From contig NC_081555.1 in assembly GCF_963082655.1 (NCBI RefSeq), positions 152,375,007 through 152,439,006 of the forward strand: 64,000 nt of DNA, written 5' to 3'. The stretch is from Stomoxys calcitrans. Taxonomy: Eukaryota > Arthropoda > Insecta > Diptera > Muscidae. Shown here in pieces: positions 25,091-38,800 of this stretch (its first letter is position 1; the number at the start of each line of letters is the position of its first letter). Position numbers and translations under genes: made by a program. The notes under the pieces are model-generated. The model was not told the DNA's origin, made no database searches, and saw nothing but the letters and a program-made list of their open reading frames with translations.

Positions 25091-26452
25091 TACAAACTAA
25101 TTCACAAAGTTGTAATACCATGTAGTGGTAAAATTACCAATTACTTTTATTTGTTTAAATCCATTAACAGCCAATAGTACTGAGAGACCAGCTTGAATTT
25201 GAGATACAGACATTTTCCTGCGTCCACTGTGTATCTTGCAATTGTTTGGGATTCATGATTTATTCTCAGAATTTTTAAATTAAATTAGCCAACGAGCCAT
25301 TTTTTTTTCCAGGAGTGGGCAAATGTATATGTATTTCAGTATAGTCTCAAAAAGAATTCCAGTGACAAATTCTTATGAATTAAGATGCATAACTGAGGAA
25401 ATGGACAACAAGTAATATATGAATATTCCCATAAATAATATTTTTCAAATGATTCAATAAAATCTCTGCACCATCAGCGCCACCAGCCACCAAATGGCTG
25501 CAAGATGTGCATTGAACTCAATTAATGTCAATTTAACTACAATAAAATTCAGGCTGTAGCTTCAAGAAGGAAAAAATTCACATTTTTCTTATATTGAATG
25601 AATAAAAAAGACCCATATATGCACAGAATCTTCTAAATGCATTACTTCACTTCGTAGAAAGCATTCAAATGTTGGTGAATAAATTGATGGAGAAAAGAAA
25701 TCGAAACTTAAATGCGTAGACGCCAAGCCCATCACTAAACGAGGGCAATAAACTTAGAAAGACACACTGAACTGCAATATTCAAAAAAGACAGTGCTGGC
25801 GCTTTATATTTCATTGAAAAAAAAAATTTTTTTAAAGTTTCCCCCTTTTGGGACCTTTAAATTTAGAATTCTGGGAAATTGAAGCGGGCAGACAAACAGC
25901 TCTTACATGTTGATGGGAAATGATGAAAAATACACTAAAGGCTGATTTAAAGCATTTGTTGAACATGCTCACTTCATGTCTGTCTATTTGCCTTCCACCA
26001 TCAGCATGGCCTTCTGAGTGTGTCGAGATTTAGTTTTAAATAAAATTTAAAAATAAAAAAAATAAAACATTTGGTAGTTGTTTGTATTTACCCCTGAACT
26101 TGAAATGTCTCTTCACTGAAATTTGTTTAAGTTCCAAGGAAGTTGTTGGGCATCAATCCAAAATTTGTCACCAACATTTTGGGTTACGTATGCATAAACA
26201 AATGTTGTTTATTGTGTTTTACATATAAACAAATATTGTGAGATATGAGAGATATTTCTATAAACAAAAGGAGACAACATGTATGAATGTTTCAAAGTCT
26301 CCAATTTCAAAAATGTCAATACTATCTATCAATAGCTTCTTGCATCATGCCTTATAAGCTGATTTTTGTGAATTTTATGTACTTCTTGTTAAATTTTCTG
26401 ATTTGTTATGCCAATATTTTAATGTTTTCTTAATTTTTTCTTCTCTTTCCAG
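25091..26452. other. spacer upstream of ogre
   Basis: AT-rich unique DNA with no clear ORF. Likely contains ogre upstream intron or promoter sequence since a splice acceptor ends it, but no promoter element could be defended. Confidence 0.35.
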
Positions 26453-26588
26453 TTGATATGAATTCTCGCCTAATAACCACATTTTTAAACATTTCCAGAA
26501 AATACAAGTGATTTCCCCTCTCAATTCTTTCCATCCCATTGCGTTCTTTTCGAAACTCTAACAAAATTCATTTCACACTGCCATCACC
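26453..26588 (+). other. probable ogre 5' UTR segment with acceptor and short upstream ORF
   Basis: A polypyrimidine run TTTTTTCTTCTCTTTCCAG ends at 26452 and looks like a 3' splice site, so a non-coding first exon further upstream is likely; a second weaker acceptor (ATTTCCAG) ends at 26498. If the first is used, the leader holds an upstream ATG at 26458 reading 17 sense codons to TGA at 26509-26511. If the second is used, that start is removed. I cannot locate the first exon or promoter from sequence alone. Confidence 0.5.
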
Positions 26589-26837
26589 ATGTATAAGTTA
26601 TTGGTCGGCTTAAAAAGCTATCTCAAATGGCAGGACATTCAAACGGACAATACAATATTTCGTTTGCACAACTCCTTTACCACAGTTCTGCTGTTGACCT
26701 GCAGTCTAATTATCACCGCCACCCAATATGTGGGTAATCCCATCAGTTGTATAGTCAATGGCATACCAACGCATGTGGTGAATACCTTCTGTTGGATTCA
26801 TAGTACATTTACTATGCCGGATGCCTTTCGGAGACAG
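26589..26837 (+). CDS. ogre: ogre coding exon 1 (residues 1-83)
   Basis: Starts at ATG in the context CATCACCATG and ends at CGG AGA CAG followed by the donor GTGAGT at 26838 (phase 0). It encodes the cytoplasmic N terminus, TM1 and most of the first extracellular loop, with C54 and C68. Reading on past the donor adds only nine residues before a stop, which supports the splice. The nearest transposon (an INE-1-like tail) begins about 35 nt after the donor. Confidence 0.95.
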
Positions 26838-29800
26838 GTGAGTGGTAGAAAATATTCATTATTTTAAATGAAAAATAAGTAAAAAGGATTTGGATACCTA
26901 CCACCTCGGGTGTATACGTAAACACCCGTCGGTCAAAATGCGGTGAAAAACAACAACACAACTCAATGTCCCAAATTTCGGCGAAATCGGACAATAAATG
27001 CGTCTTTTATGGCCCCATAACCTTAAATCGAGAAGTCGGTGTATATGGCAGCTATATACAAATCTTGATCCATCTAAGCCAAATTACAGAAATAAGTCGA
27101 GGGGCTTAACTTCACTCACTGTCCCAAATTTCGGCGACATCGGACAATAAATGCGCCTTTTATGGGCTCAAAAACTTAAATCGAGAGATCGGTCTATATG
27201 GTAGCTATATGCAAATCTTGATCCATCTAAGCCAAATTACAGAAATAAGTCGAGGGGCTTAACTTAACTCACTGTCCCAAATTTCAGCAAAATCGGATAA
27301 TAAATGTGGCTTTTATGGGCCTAAAACCCTAAATCGGCTGATCGGTCTATATGGCAGCTATATCCAAATCTGGACCGATCTGAGCCAAATTGCAGAAAGT
27401 TTTCGAATGGCCGAACACAACTTACTGCCCCAAATTTCGGCGAAATCGGACAATAAATGCGTCTTTTATGGCCCCATAACCCTAAATCGAGAGATCGGTC
27501 TATATGACAGCAATATGGAAATTTTGATCCATCTAAGCCAAATTACAGAAATAAGTTGAGGGGCCTAACTTAACTTACTCTCCCAAATTTCGGCGAAATC
27601 GGATTATAAATGCGCCTTTTATGGGCCCAAAACCTAAAATAGAGAGATCGGTCTATATGGCAGCTATATACAAATCTTGATTCATCTAAACCAAATTACA
27701 GAAATAAGTCGAGGGGCTTAACTTCACTCACTGTCTTAAATTTCGGCAACATCGGACAATAAATGCGCTTTTTATAGGCCCAAAACCTTAAATCGAGAGA
27801 TCGGTCTATATGGCAGCTATATCCAACTCTGAACCGATCTGAGCCAAATTGAAGAATAATGTCGAGGGGCTTAACTTAACTCACTGCCCCAAAATTTCCG
27901 CGACATCGGAAAATAATTGCGCCTTTTATGGGCCCAAAGCCTTAAATCGAGAGATTGGTCTATATGGCAGCTATATCCAAATCTGGACCGATCTAAGCCA
28001 AATTGAAGAAAGATGTTGAGTGACCTCACATTACTAACTGTATTAAATTGCAGCAAAATCGGACAATAAATGTGGCTTTTATGGGCCTAAGACCCTAAAA
28101 CGTCGGATCGGTTTAAATGACAGCTATACCCAAATCTGGACCCATCTGAGCCAAATTGAAGAAGGATGTCGAAGGATGGCTTTTATGGGCCTAAGACCCT
28201 AAATCGACGGATCGGTCTATATGAAAGCTATATCCAAATCTGAACCCATCTGAGCCAAATTGAAGAAGGATTTCGAAGGGTCTAACACAACTCACTGTCT
28301 CAAATTTCAGCAAAATCGGATAATAAATGTGGCTTTTATGGGCCTAAAACCCTATTTATTTTATCAATTAAATTGATAAAATTAATATATCCCCATCCTT
28401 CGGGGGGTTAAAAAATTAACCTCGAAAGGGTAAATCTAATTTAGGAATTCCGTGCTACTTACAACATCTTTGATTGGTTTATATTTCACGCCCCTTTGTT
28501 GGTTCATGTCTGGTATTGTGTCCCCACCTAAGTACCGGTATCTGTTAGACATGAAAGTCGGGCAATGACATAGGAAATTCTTCAACATCTCATCATCTTC
28601 CCCACATGTCCTACAGATGCTATTGCTGGCCGCACCGATTTACATAAGTTAGTCCGTAGCCATATGTGTCCCGCGATTGCAAATTTTACCCATGAACATT
28701 CCACTAAGAAACAGGGGCAAACTTCTCACACATCAATGAGTGCAGTCCGATTCAAGTTTAAGCTCAATGATAAGGGGCCTCCTTTTTATAGTCGAGTTCG
28801 AACGGCGTGCCGCAATGCGACACCTCTTTGGAGAGAAGTTTTACATGGCATAGTACCTCACAAATGTTGCCAGGTAGGGAAAATCACCACTGAAAAAATT
28901 TTTTGATGGTCTCGCCTGGATTCGAACTCAGGCGTTTAACGTCATAGACGGACATGCTAACCTCTGCGCTACGGTGGCCTCCGTCCCGTTATGATACCAA
29001 GATGTATAGCTCTTGGTATCATAACGGGACGGAGGCCACCGTAGCGCAGAGGTTAGCATGTCCGTCTATGACGTTAAACGCCTGAGTTCGAATCCAGGCG
29101 AGACCATCAAAAAATTTTTTCCACCTTCCACCTTCTTACTTCATTACATTAATAGCCTTCTCTTCTCAGGATCGGGACCCCCTATAGGATTTTCGCCGTC
29201 CTACCGACCAATTCGCTGTTCCACAATGTTGCTTGCGCATTCGTCGCCCACTCCCTTAACTCGGACTGCGTCGACCCGAAAGGCTTCGGGTTAACCAAGT
29301 TTATTGACGGCAGTCCTCTGACCTTCACCGCCAAATCGTCTGCCCTTTCATTTCCCCTTACTCCGTTATGGCCCGGTACCCAAATGATGCGGATTTTCCC
29401 ATCCTCAGAGAAGGCGTTAATCTCTTCTTACATTCAAACACTGTTCGTGATCTTACCATCCTGGTTTTTATTGCCCTGATGGAAATTTAACTGTCCCTAA
29501 AGATGTTCATATTCGACGTTCTCGCGTTAAATCCACACCACTTCACGCATTCCCTGATCGCCCAAATCTCCGCCTGCAGGACCATATTTTGGTCAGGCAG
29601 TCTATGACAGATCTCAGTCCCTGGGTTCTCAGTGTAGACCCCCAGGCCCACTCTGTCCTCTAGCTTTGATCCATCCGTGTAACATTATCTTCCAAATGAC
29701 AGAACTAGGGTTTCGCCTATGCAAGACTCTGCCGCTGGCAGCATTGCCTCGAACTCGACCTCAAGTGTCGTCTTAGGTATCCGATCGGACGAACTTTGTC

Positions 29801-32800
29801 GTTAAAAATCGCAAGCACGATTTAGATTTTGACCTATGGTTTCTTGGGCTTATGTTCTTAGTAATCGTCCTAGATTTAGATTCGATAACCGCTTGGAGGG
29901 GATTTTTGGTCAATACAAATTAACCCACCTTGAACTCCATCCCCCAGCAAAACAAGAGTCTCAAGTTCTTGAATTCCTGAGTCTATGGGTAATCTTCGTG
30001 CCTACATACCCAAATGGCTAAGGATCGAATATACCATTTACCGTTATTCAGGGCCGGATGCCACAACAGATATTCTTATGCGAGAAATGACGAACAACCG
30101 CCATAAGCATGCAGTGTACCGCCCCTGGCCAAAGATCAGGACCTATCGAGTAACGACAGGAATAGAGTGCTTTCAGTGCTTTTCTTCAGCTTAGTTCCTG
30201 GCTAAAAATCACACCCAAATTATTGACCTCCGTAGAGAGCTTTAGGATAGGTTCCCCAGCCATTTTCCACCTCCTGGTCCAAAGCAAACAGTTCTGTCTT
30301 TTTAGAGCTCGATACAGCCAACCACAACATGACCAACATCAACTCACCGACCTTTAGTGTAAGCCGTATTGGGATACATGTCGATTAGACTCTCTAGGGT
30401 CTTTAAGACGATGAGGGATTGATTAGTCTGTAGTTCTTGGGCAGAGAGTAGTCTCGGTAACTTCCCGCCACCTAGAAGAAACTACGACCAGCAAAATTCA
30501 GCTTCTTTAAATCATCCCAAGAAGTTGTATGGCATATGGTCTTGCCGTTTGCAATTTAAAGGCCCACAGAACCATTACTTGTATCCATCATCTCCTTCGC
30601 AACGCACTTTCGGCGGTATTTATTTTCTTAAAATTTTAAGATAATCCTTTAATGTTTGTTCTTATAACCGTTCATGAACTTCTTTCTATTCAAGCCAAGG
30701 TTTTAAGATTGGTATTAGCGAGGTATGGCTCAGACATTCTTTAGTTCAGATCTCATATTTCAACAAGGAATATAAAACTATTTTGTTGTGAATAAAAAAA
30801 TTATTTCATATGGAAGCTTAAAATTTCTGTTAAATGCCACCATTTAATAAATGTCAATTAAATCCAGAAAGGAAATACCAATCCATAACATCATCATCAC
30901 AACAAAAGAAATCCCTTCTACAAACTCAAGGTAGAGAGGTAGCTCCACAGCCAGGCCGCAAGATCGCACAACATATCCAATTACCAATTCCTTGAAAGCT
31001 TGCCTTGAATTTTTTTCTTGGATTTTTTTTTCTGTCTCCCCCGATCATACCAAAAATGGATGGTTGAAGGGTTAAATTGTTGCTGCTTCTTGGTTTCTTG
31101 CAATCACAGATTTTTAGACATGAAAAAAAAAACAGTTCATAAAAAACTGAAGCAAATAAAAAACACACAAAACATCCTTTGCAGCGTTTCTCAAACTTGA
31201 TAGATGTGGTTTTTATATCATTTGAAATATAATTAAATTTTCATAACGCCCCATTTGGCAAGGCGAAAAGATGAGGGCGTTACACAGATGTCTGCGCATA
31301 AATTAAATTTTGGCTGGTTTTTTTCGAAATTCCTTTGGGCTCTAGGAGAGTTCATAAAGACAGTCAGTTAGTTCGTCATTCGTAGCATTGAGGGGGCTTA
31401 CACTTTTAATACTAATTTGCCGGGGGTTTGTCTGTTGCTGCTTCTTCTTCTCCTTCAGCATTCATTTGTTTTATGATTTTTAATAATTCATAAAATGCAC
31501 TTTTTATGCTGTATTTGCACGCCATTCGCCTGAGCTTTAAGATTCATTACAAAAGTGAAGCACCGAGGCTGCCTTTTTTCTTCAATGTCTACCAGTCGTC
31601 GCAGGCACAACGACCTAAAGTTCAACAGAATTTTTAATTGTATGGCGATCATTTGTTAAAAGTGCAGTTGTTGGCATGTTGGCTGTTGCCTTGATGGCTT
31701 CAAGTTGTGGAATAAATTTTAAGGAAGAAAATGAAAGGAGTTTTTTTTTTTGCAATCATGGCGTGACACATATGTGCGGATGTTTTGATTGGCATGTGTG
31801 CTTGTACTTAGAGAGCATATAGGAGTAATAAGCGGGAAAATCAGGAGTAACAAGTAAAAGCGTGCCAAGTTCGCCTGCGGTGAATTTTATATACCCTCCA
31901 CAATGAACGGCATTTGTCAAGTTCTTTGCCCGGTATCGCTTTGTAGGCAAACAAAGAATAATGGGTGAAAATTGTCATGCTATTAGAGCTGTATCAGGTT
32001 ATGGACCAATACGGACCATACTTGGTTTGGATGTTGGAGACCATAGTATAGGTTAGGTTAGGTTGAAAAGAGGGTGCAGATATTAATCCGCCCCATGCCA
32101 CTATGGACATACACCTAAGCCTGTAATCGGCTCTAAAAACTACAAAAGTAACCTCTAAAAAGAAAATTTTAAGTTAGGAATTCCGTGCTACTTACAAAAT
32201 CCTTAATTGTTTTCAATGCCACTTCCCTAAGTTGATTCATGTCTAATATTGTGTCTCCACCTAAGTACCGGTATCTATTCTCACATTCTGGATACCCCAT
32301 AGGATTTTCGCCGTCCTACCGACCGTTTCGCTGTTCCACAATGTTGCATGTGCATTCGTCGTCCACTCCCTTAACTCGGACTGCGTCGACCCGAAAGGCT
32401 TCGGGATAACCAAGTTTATTGACGGCAGTCCTGTGGCCTTCACCGCCAAATCGTCTGCCCTTTCATTTCCCCTTACTCCGTTATGGCCCGGCACCCAAAT
32501 GATGCGGATTTCCCATCCTCAGAGAAGGCGTTAATCTCCTTCTTACACTGCAAGACTGTTCGTGACCTTATCGTCCTGGTTGTTATTGCCCTTATGGCAA
32601 TTTTACTCTCGGTAAAAACGGCCTCAGACTCAACGTCCTCGCGTTAGCACCACACCATTACACGCATTCCGTGATCGCCCGGATCTCCGTCTGCAGGACC
32701 GTATAATGGTCAGGCAGTCTAAAACAGATATCAGTCCCTGGGTTTTCAATGTAAACCCCCAGGCCCACTCTGTCCTCTAGCTTTGATCCATCCGTGTAAC

Positions 32801-35800
32801 ATGATCTTCCAGATGGCAATACTAGGGTGGCAGCAGTGCGTCGCACTCGACTTCAAGGTTCATCTCAGGTATCCGATCGGAAACCTCTCCCCTTCCTTCC
32901 AGGTCCCCTCGATTATACCGCGATGGTATGAGCTGCTCCCATCCTCAATCCATTCTCCCATCGCCTTAAGTCTTATAGCCGTAGTGGCTGCCTCACACTT
33001 AATCTGTATGTCAATGGGTCGGATATCTAGAATAGTATCCCATGCCCTAGTAGTCGTGGTCCTCATCGCTCCGCCTATGCCAAGACAACATGTTCTCTGA
33101 ACCTGTTGTATGGTCCTTATGTTGCACTTTTTCTCCATAGCGGTCCACCAAACTACTGAGGCGTAAGTAAGTATTGGTCCAAACACGCTTCTCTAGAGCC
33201 AGTGGACTATCCTAGGATTCAGGCCCCATTTCGAGCCTACGGCCCGTCTACATAGTGCCCAACATCTGTAAGCCTTCTCAGTACGCTCCTGAATGTGACA
33301 CTTCCAATTCAGTTTCCTGTTCAAGATCACACCTAAATATTTGAAATCAAATCCCTAATCAGTCAGCATCCGTAATAGGTCATTTATAGTGGTCACCCAT
33401 TGGAGTGGCGATAAAATGCCCCCCTGTGGCGTGCCCTGTGCCACTTTCTCCCTTATATTTATGCCATTGAACACACAATTTATCCAGCCGTTCCTTAGCA
33501 TATGGTTTATCCAGTCACTAAGGACCTGGTCCACCCGGTACTGGTCTAAGGATTGGATCAGTGTGTCGCTCCGCACATAGTTAAAAGCCCCCTTGATGTC
33601 AATGCATACCGCCAGTGTGTACGTTTTGGCATCGAACGATTCTTCTGTTTTATGCGCAACCTCGTGCAGGGCAGTCTCCACCGACCTTCCCTTGACTTAG
33701 GCAATGACCATAGTATAAGTCATTGTGCGAAATTCTAGTAAAATTGGATAAGACTTGTTCCCTATTGCGGCTCAAAAAATAAAATCAGGATATCGATTTA
33801 TATGACGGCTATATCAGATTACGTACGCCATACTTGGCACGTATGCTGAAGGTCATAGGCAAAGTTGTTGTGCAAAATTTCAACCAGACCGGATAAGAAT
33901 TGCGCCCTGTAGAAGCTCAAGAAGTACAATTTGTAGATAGGTTTATATGGAAGCTATATCGGGTTTTGATATAGATCAAGAAGTCAAGATACAAGATCGG
34001 TTTATATGGCAGCCATAACTGTCGAAAGGTTTCTGGGGGTGGGCTAATCACCCCCAGAAAAGTTTAGAATATCAAATATGCAATTTTTTTAGATAAAATT
34101 TTCCAATTTTATTGCTGTTAAAACGGTTTTAGGTTCAGATTTAGATAACTCCCATATATGTTTATGTGTCACCCGATCTTCACTTCTACATCCTTTACAA
34201 GGCGCATTTATCAACCGATCCTCTCAACGTTTTGCACAACTATTTCCTTTATGACCCCTCAAGTATGGACGAATTTTGTTCGCAATTCCACACAGAGACA
34301 CGATTTTAATAAAATTTTTCCAAAAACAAAATTTTAACCCAATTTTTTTTAAAACTTTAAATTTTCATATATTTCTTTTTCAAGCATAAACTTTTAATGA
34401 AATTTTTTAATAACATTTTTTCCAAACTCATAATTTCAATGATTTGTGTTTAAAACATAATTTTAATGCAATTTTTTATAAGGAACTAGCCGAACCCGCT
34501 CCGCTGTGCCTTCTTTAACTCTCTAATATCTTTTTAGGGTGGGGACACTTCGCCCTGAATGCGGATATCGAATTCGTGCCATTGTGGCCTATGTACAATA
34601 TTGTCCCGATCGGTCCACTTTTGATTTTGGGTTGCGTTTTTGGCATAAGGGGGAAGGTCCGTCCCCCTTCCGATACCGAAAAATTATATAGCCTATGTTT
34701 CCTTCCAGGTCAACCTACACAATATGCAAAAATTTAGAGAGAATCGCTTCTGCCGTTTTTTCGTCTATGCGGAACAAACAAACCGAGTCCCATACATTCA
34801 TGATTGGCTAATGTGCCCATTTTGGGCATCTTTATGGGGTGGGGTGACCCCCTATACTTCGACATGAATTTGTATGCCTGATTCGTTATCTACTCCCACA
34901 TACTTTTCATTTGATACCCATATTGTCCTTATCGGTCCAGTTTTGATTTTGGGTGGCGTTTTTGGGGTAACAGCGTTTTTGATAACGCCCCCTTCCCTTA
35001 TCAATAAATTATAAAGCATATTCCTACTCCTACAATATTCGTAATCTACTCCCAAATACCTTTCATTTGAGTCCCATATTGTCATGATCATCAAAAAAAC
35101 CTATTTTAAGGGGTTATGGGGCAGGGGTGGCCCCCCAGGTGCTAGGATCCAACTTTTATAAGAAATTCGTACTCTACTCTTGAATACCTTTCATTTGAAT
35201 CCCATATTGTCGCAATCGATCCACTTTTATTTTTGAGTAGTACTTTTGTTATATATAAAATTTTATTGACATTTTTGTACCCAGTTTATACCATAGGAAA
35301 GGGTTTAGTCTTTTCGTTTACATTTCATTTAGTCTTTCAGTTTACAACATATCGAAATATCCATTTCCGACCCAGCATAGTATATATATTTCTAAGACGA
35401 TTTAACGATGTTCGTGTATCTCTCCGTCCGTCCGTCTGTTGTAATCACTCTTCAACTTTCAAAAATTAAGGCATTGAGCTGAAATTTGGTACAGATACGT
35501 CTTTTTGTTTCACGCAGGTTAAATTCTTGAACGGCCAAATCGGACCATATTTGGATACAACTGCCATATAGACCGATCTGCCGGTAAAGGGTCTGAAGCC
35601 GATAAAAACATTTATTACCCGATTTCGCTAAAATTTGAAACAGTAAATTATTTTAACCTCGATTTTCGACTTAAATATGGTTTAGATCGGACTATAATTG
35701 GATATAACTGCCTTATAGACCGTTCTGTCGATAAAGGGTCTGAAGCCCATAAAAGCTTTATTATAACCACCACCGAACGATGGTGTCCGTCCGTCTGTCT

Positions 35801-38800
35801 GTTGAAATCACGCTACAGTCTTTAAAAATAGAGATATTGAGCTAAAACTTTGCAAAAATTCTTTATTTGTCCATAAGGAGGTTAAGTTCGAAGATGGGCT
35901 ATATCGGACTATATCTTGATATAGACCGATCAGCCGATTTAAGGTCTTAGACCCACAAAAGCCACATTTATTATCCCATTTTTCTGAAATTTGGGGACAA
36001 AGAGTTGCGTTAGGCTACTCGACATCCATCTTCAATTTGGCACAGATCGGTTCAGATTTGGATATATCTGCCATATAGACCGATCTCTCGATTTAAGATA
36101 TCAGGCCCATAAAACGGGCATTTATTGTCCGATTTTGCCAAAATTTGGGTCAGAGAGCTAAGTTAAGCCTCTCCAAATATTTCTGCAATTTGGTCTAGAT
36201 CGATGAAGATTTGGATATAGCTGCCATATAAACCGATCTCTCGGTTTTAGGTTTTGGACCCATAAAAAGCGCATTTATTGGCTGATGTCGCCACAATGTG
36301 GGACAGTAAGTTGTGTTAGACCCTTCGACATTCTTCTTCAATTTAACTCAGATCGGTCCAGATTTGGATATAGCTGCCATATAGACCGATCTCTCGATTT
36401 AATGTTTTGGACCCTTAAAAGGGGCATTTATTGTCCGATGTTGCCGAGTAGAGTTAAGCCCCTCCACATACTTCTGCAATTTGGTCTAGATCGATCAAGA
36501 TTTGCATATAGCTGGCATATATACCCATATCTCAATTTAAAGTCTTGGTGCCAAAAAAGGCAAATTTTTAATCCGATTTAACTGAAATTTGACACATTGA
36601 CTTATGTTAGGCTTTTCAACATCCATGTTGTATGTGGTTCAGATCGGTTTATTTTTAGATATAGCTACTAAAAAGACCAATATTTTGTTATACACAATTG
36701 GACAATGACTTGTACTTATTAGTATTTGGTCCAAATCGGATCATATTTCGATATAACTGCAATGTGACATAAGGTATGCAATTTTCAGCGGATTTTGATA
36801 AAAGGTGGTTTACAGGTGGTTTAAAGGAGGTGGTGGGTATCCAAAGTTCGGCCCGGCCGAGATTAACACTTTTTTACTTGTTTTTTAAACATATAAATAT
36901 TTTATAGTATTTTTTAAATAAAATAAATTCAAATAATAGTCGTCTAAATTCTTTCATTCTTTCAGGTTGGTCGCGAAGTGGCTCATCCTGGTGTGTCCAA
37001 CGACTTCGATGACGAGGATGCCAAAAAGTATTACACATACTACCAATGGGTTTGTTTTGTGCTCTTCTTTCAGGTAAGACCATCCATCCAACAAAAAACT
37101 TCAAAATTTCTCACATTTGTTATACCCATTTCCTTCTATAGAAATAAGCAATAAAAATACATAGTGGTACTGCAACCAGAAATGTAGAAATAAACTTTAA
37201 TATCGCATAACTAACTTACTATGCAATTATGGCCAAAATTATATGCTGCTACCATTTTTGCCTGTCCGCAAAATAATGATTTATAAAACAATGTTTACAC
37301 GATTTCATTTTATTTCATTTCTCATATGATGCAACCTGACTGAGAGTATGTCTGGTTTTTTTTTGTGGGATTAAATTTTGAGCCATGCCAAAAGCCGGTC
37401 GATTTTTTATTTATGACCAAAACGAAATAAAAAACCAAACAAGTTACGAAAAATTGCTATTTAGCAAATTTTTTAAACAATAACAAAGTATACGAGACTG
37501 TTTTGTGCCGCAGACTATCGGTCAGTACACCATCGTTCAACCAAGCAATCAACATTTTTTCACACGTTCGCATTTTATTTCACCCATTGTTCAATTATTT
37601 AAACGGTAATTCTATTAAATTTCCATAAAAAAAAATCAATTGGTTGCAGAAACGTGCTACGTTTTTATGGGTCTCTGATGATGATGGCAATGATGATTTG
37701 TTTCAAATAAAGTCTCGTTCTTGTGAAGTGATTTTTAAAGATGTGTTATTTATATAGCAACCAACCAAGGGAAGGCTATAGAAAGTCAATTGATGTGTGC
37801 GAAAAAAAAATGTTTAAATTTTTGAATAAAACGAAAAAGTTGCAGAAATTTTGACTATTTGAGAAAAGAAATTTTGTAAATTTTTGTCAATATGGTTATG
37901 AAATGTCCCCAAGAGTTTGGAAGGCCGTCCCATCATCACAAGTCTCCCTAAAGTGTCATTAAGACCGACCTATTGACCCTGTTGGAGTATATATCACTTC
38001 TTAAATAGTCCCCAAAACTTTTATTTGAGTTCCAAATTGTTTCGGTCGAGCTATATGTCCTATTGGGAAGTTTTCTATAATCAGTATCGAACTCTACTTT
38101 CAAAGATTTATCTTTTTAGTACCGTCCCATTACCACAAGTCCCCCTTAAGCGACATATAGACAGGAGCAATAAGTCGATCTATATATCTCTTCAGGGGAA
38201 TTTGACTCAGATCGGATCAGATTTCGATATAGCTGCCATATGGACCGATCTCTCGATTTAAGGTTATGGGCCCATAAAAGGCGCATTTATTGTCCGATTG
38301 CGCCGAAATTTGGGACAGTAAGTTGTGTTAGGCCCTTCAACATTCTTCTTCAATTTGGCTCAAATCGGTCCAGATTTGAATATAGCTGCCATATAGACCG
38401 ATCTCTCGATTTAAGGTCTTGGGCCCATAAAAGGCGCATTTTTTGTCCGATTTTGCCGAAATTGGGGACAGTGATTTATGTTAGACCCTTCGACTGCCCT
38501 CTTCAATTTGGCTCAGATCGTTTCAGATTTGGATATAGTTGCCATATAGAAAGGGGAGCGGACGCTCCCCCTTGCCATTATTTTCAGAAACGCCAGATCT
38601 CAGAGATGGGTGGTGCGATTTAAGCGAGATTTTGTGTGCTCTCATATAGTAACCTACAAATAGATATATGGTATCCAATTTTCGGATGGGGTACCTAGGG
38701 GGGCGCCCCACCCCAAAACCTACCAAATATATATATACACCAATCACGACAATATGGGACTCAAATGAAAGGTATTTAAGATTAGAAAACGTGTCTGATA

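Larger units (their letters stand above)
28425..30590 (-). mobile_element. LOA-like LINE, decayed, hit by a SINE, ogre intron 1
   Basis: 28434-28660 and 29190-29760 closely match the - strand LINE at 32160-32280 and 32300-32850 (RNase H part: CGTCGACCCGAAAGGCTTCG, TTATGGCCCGGTACCCAAAT). The rest to about 30590 is older, more broken LINE-like DNA whose edge is uncertain. A SINE and a palindrome interrupt it at 28676-29121. Confidence 0.65.
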
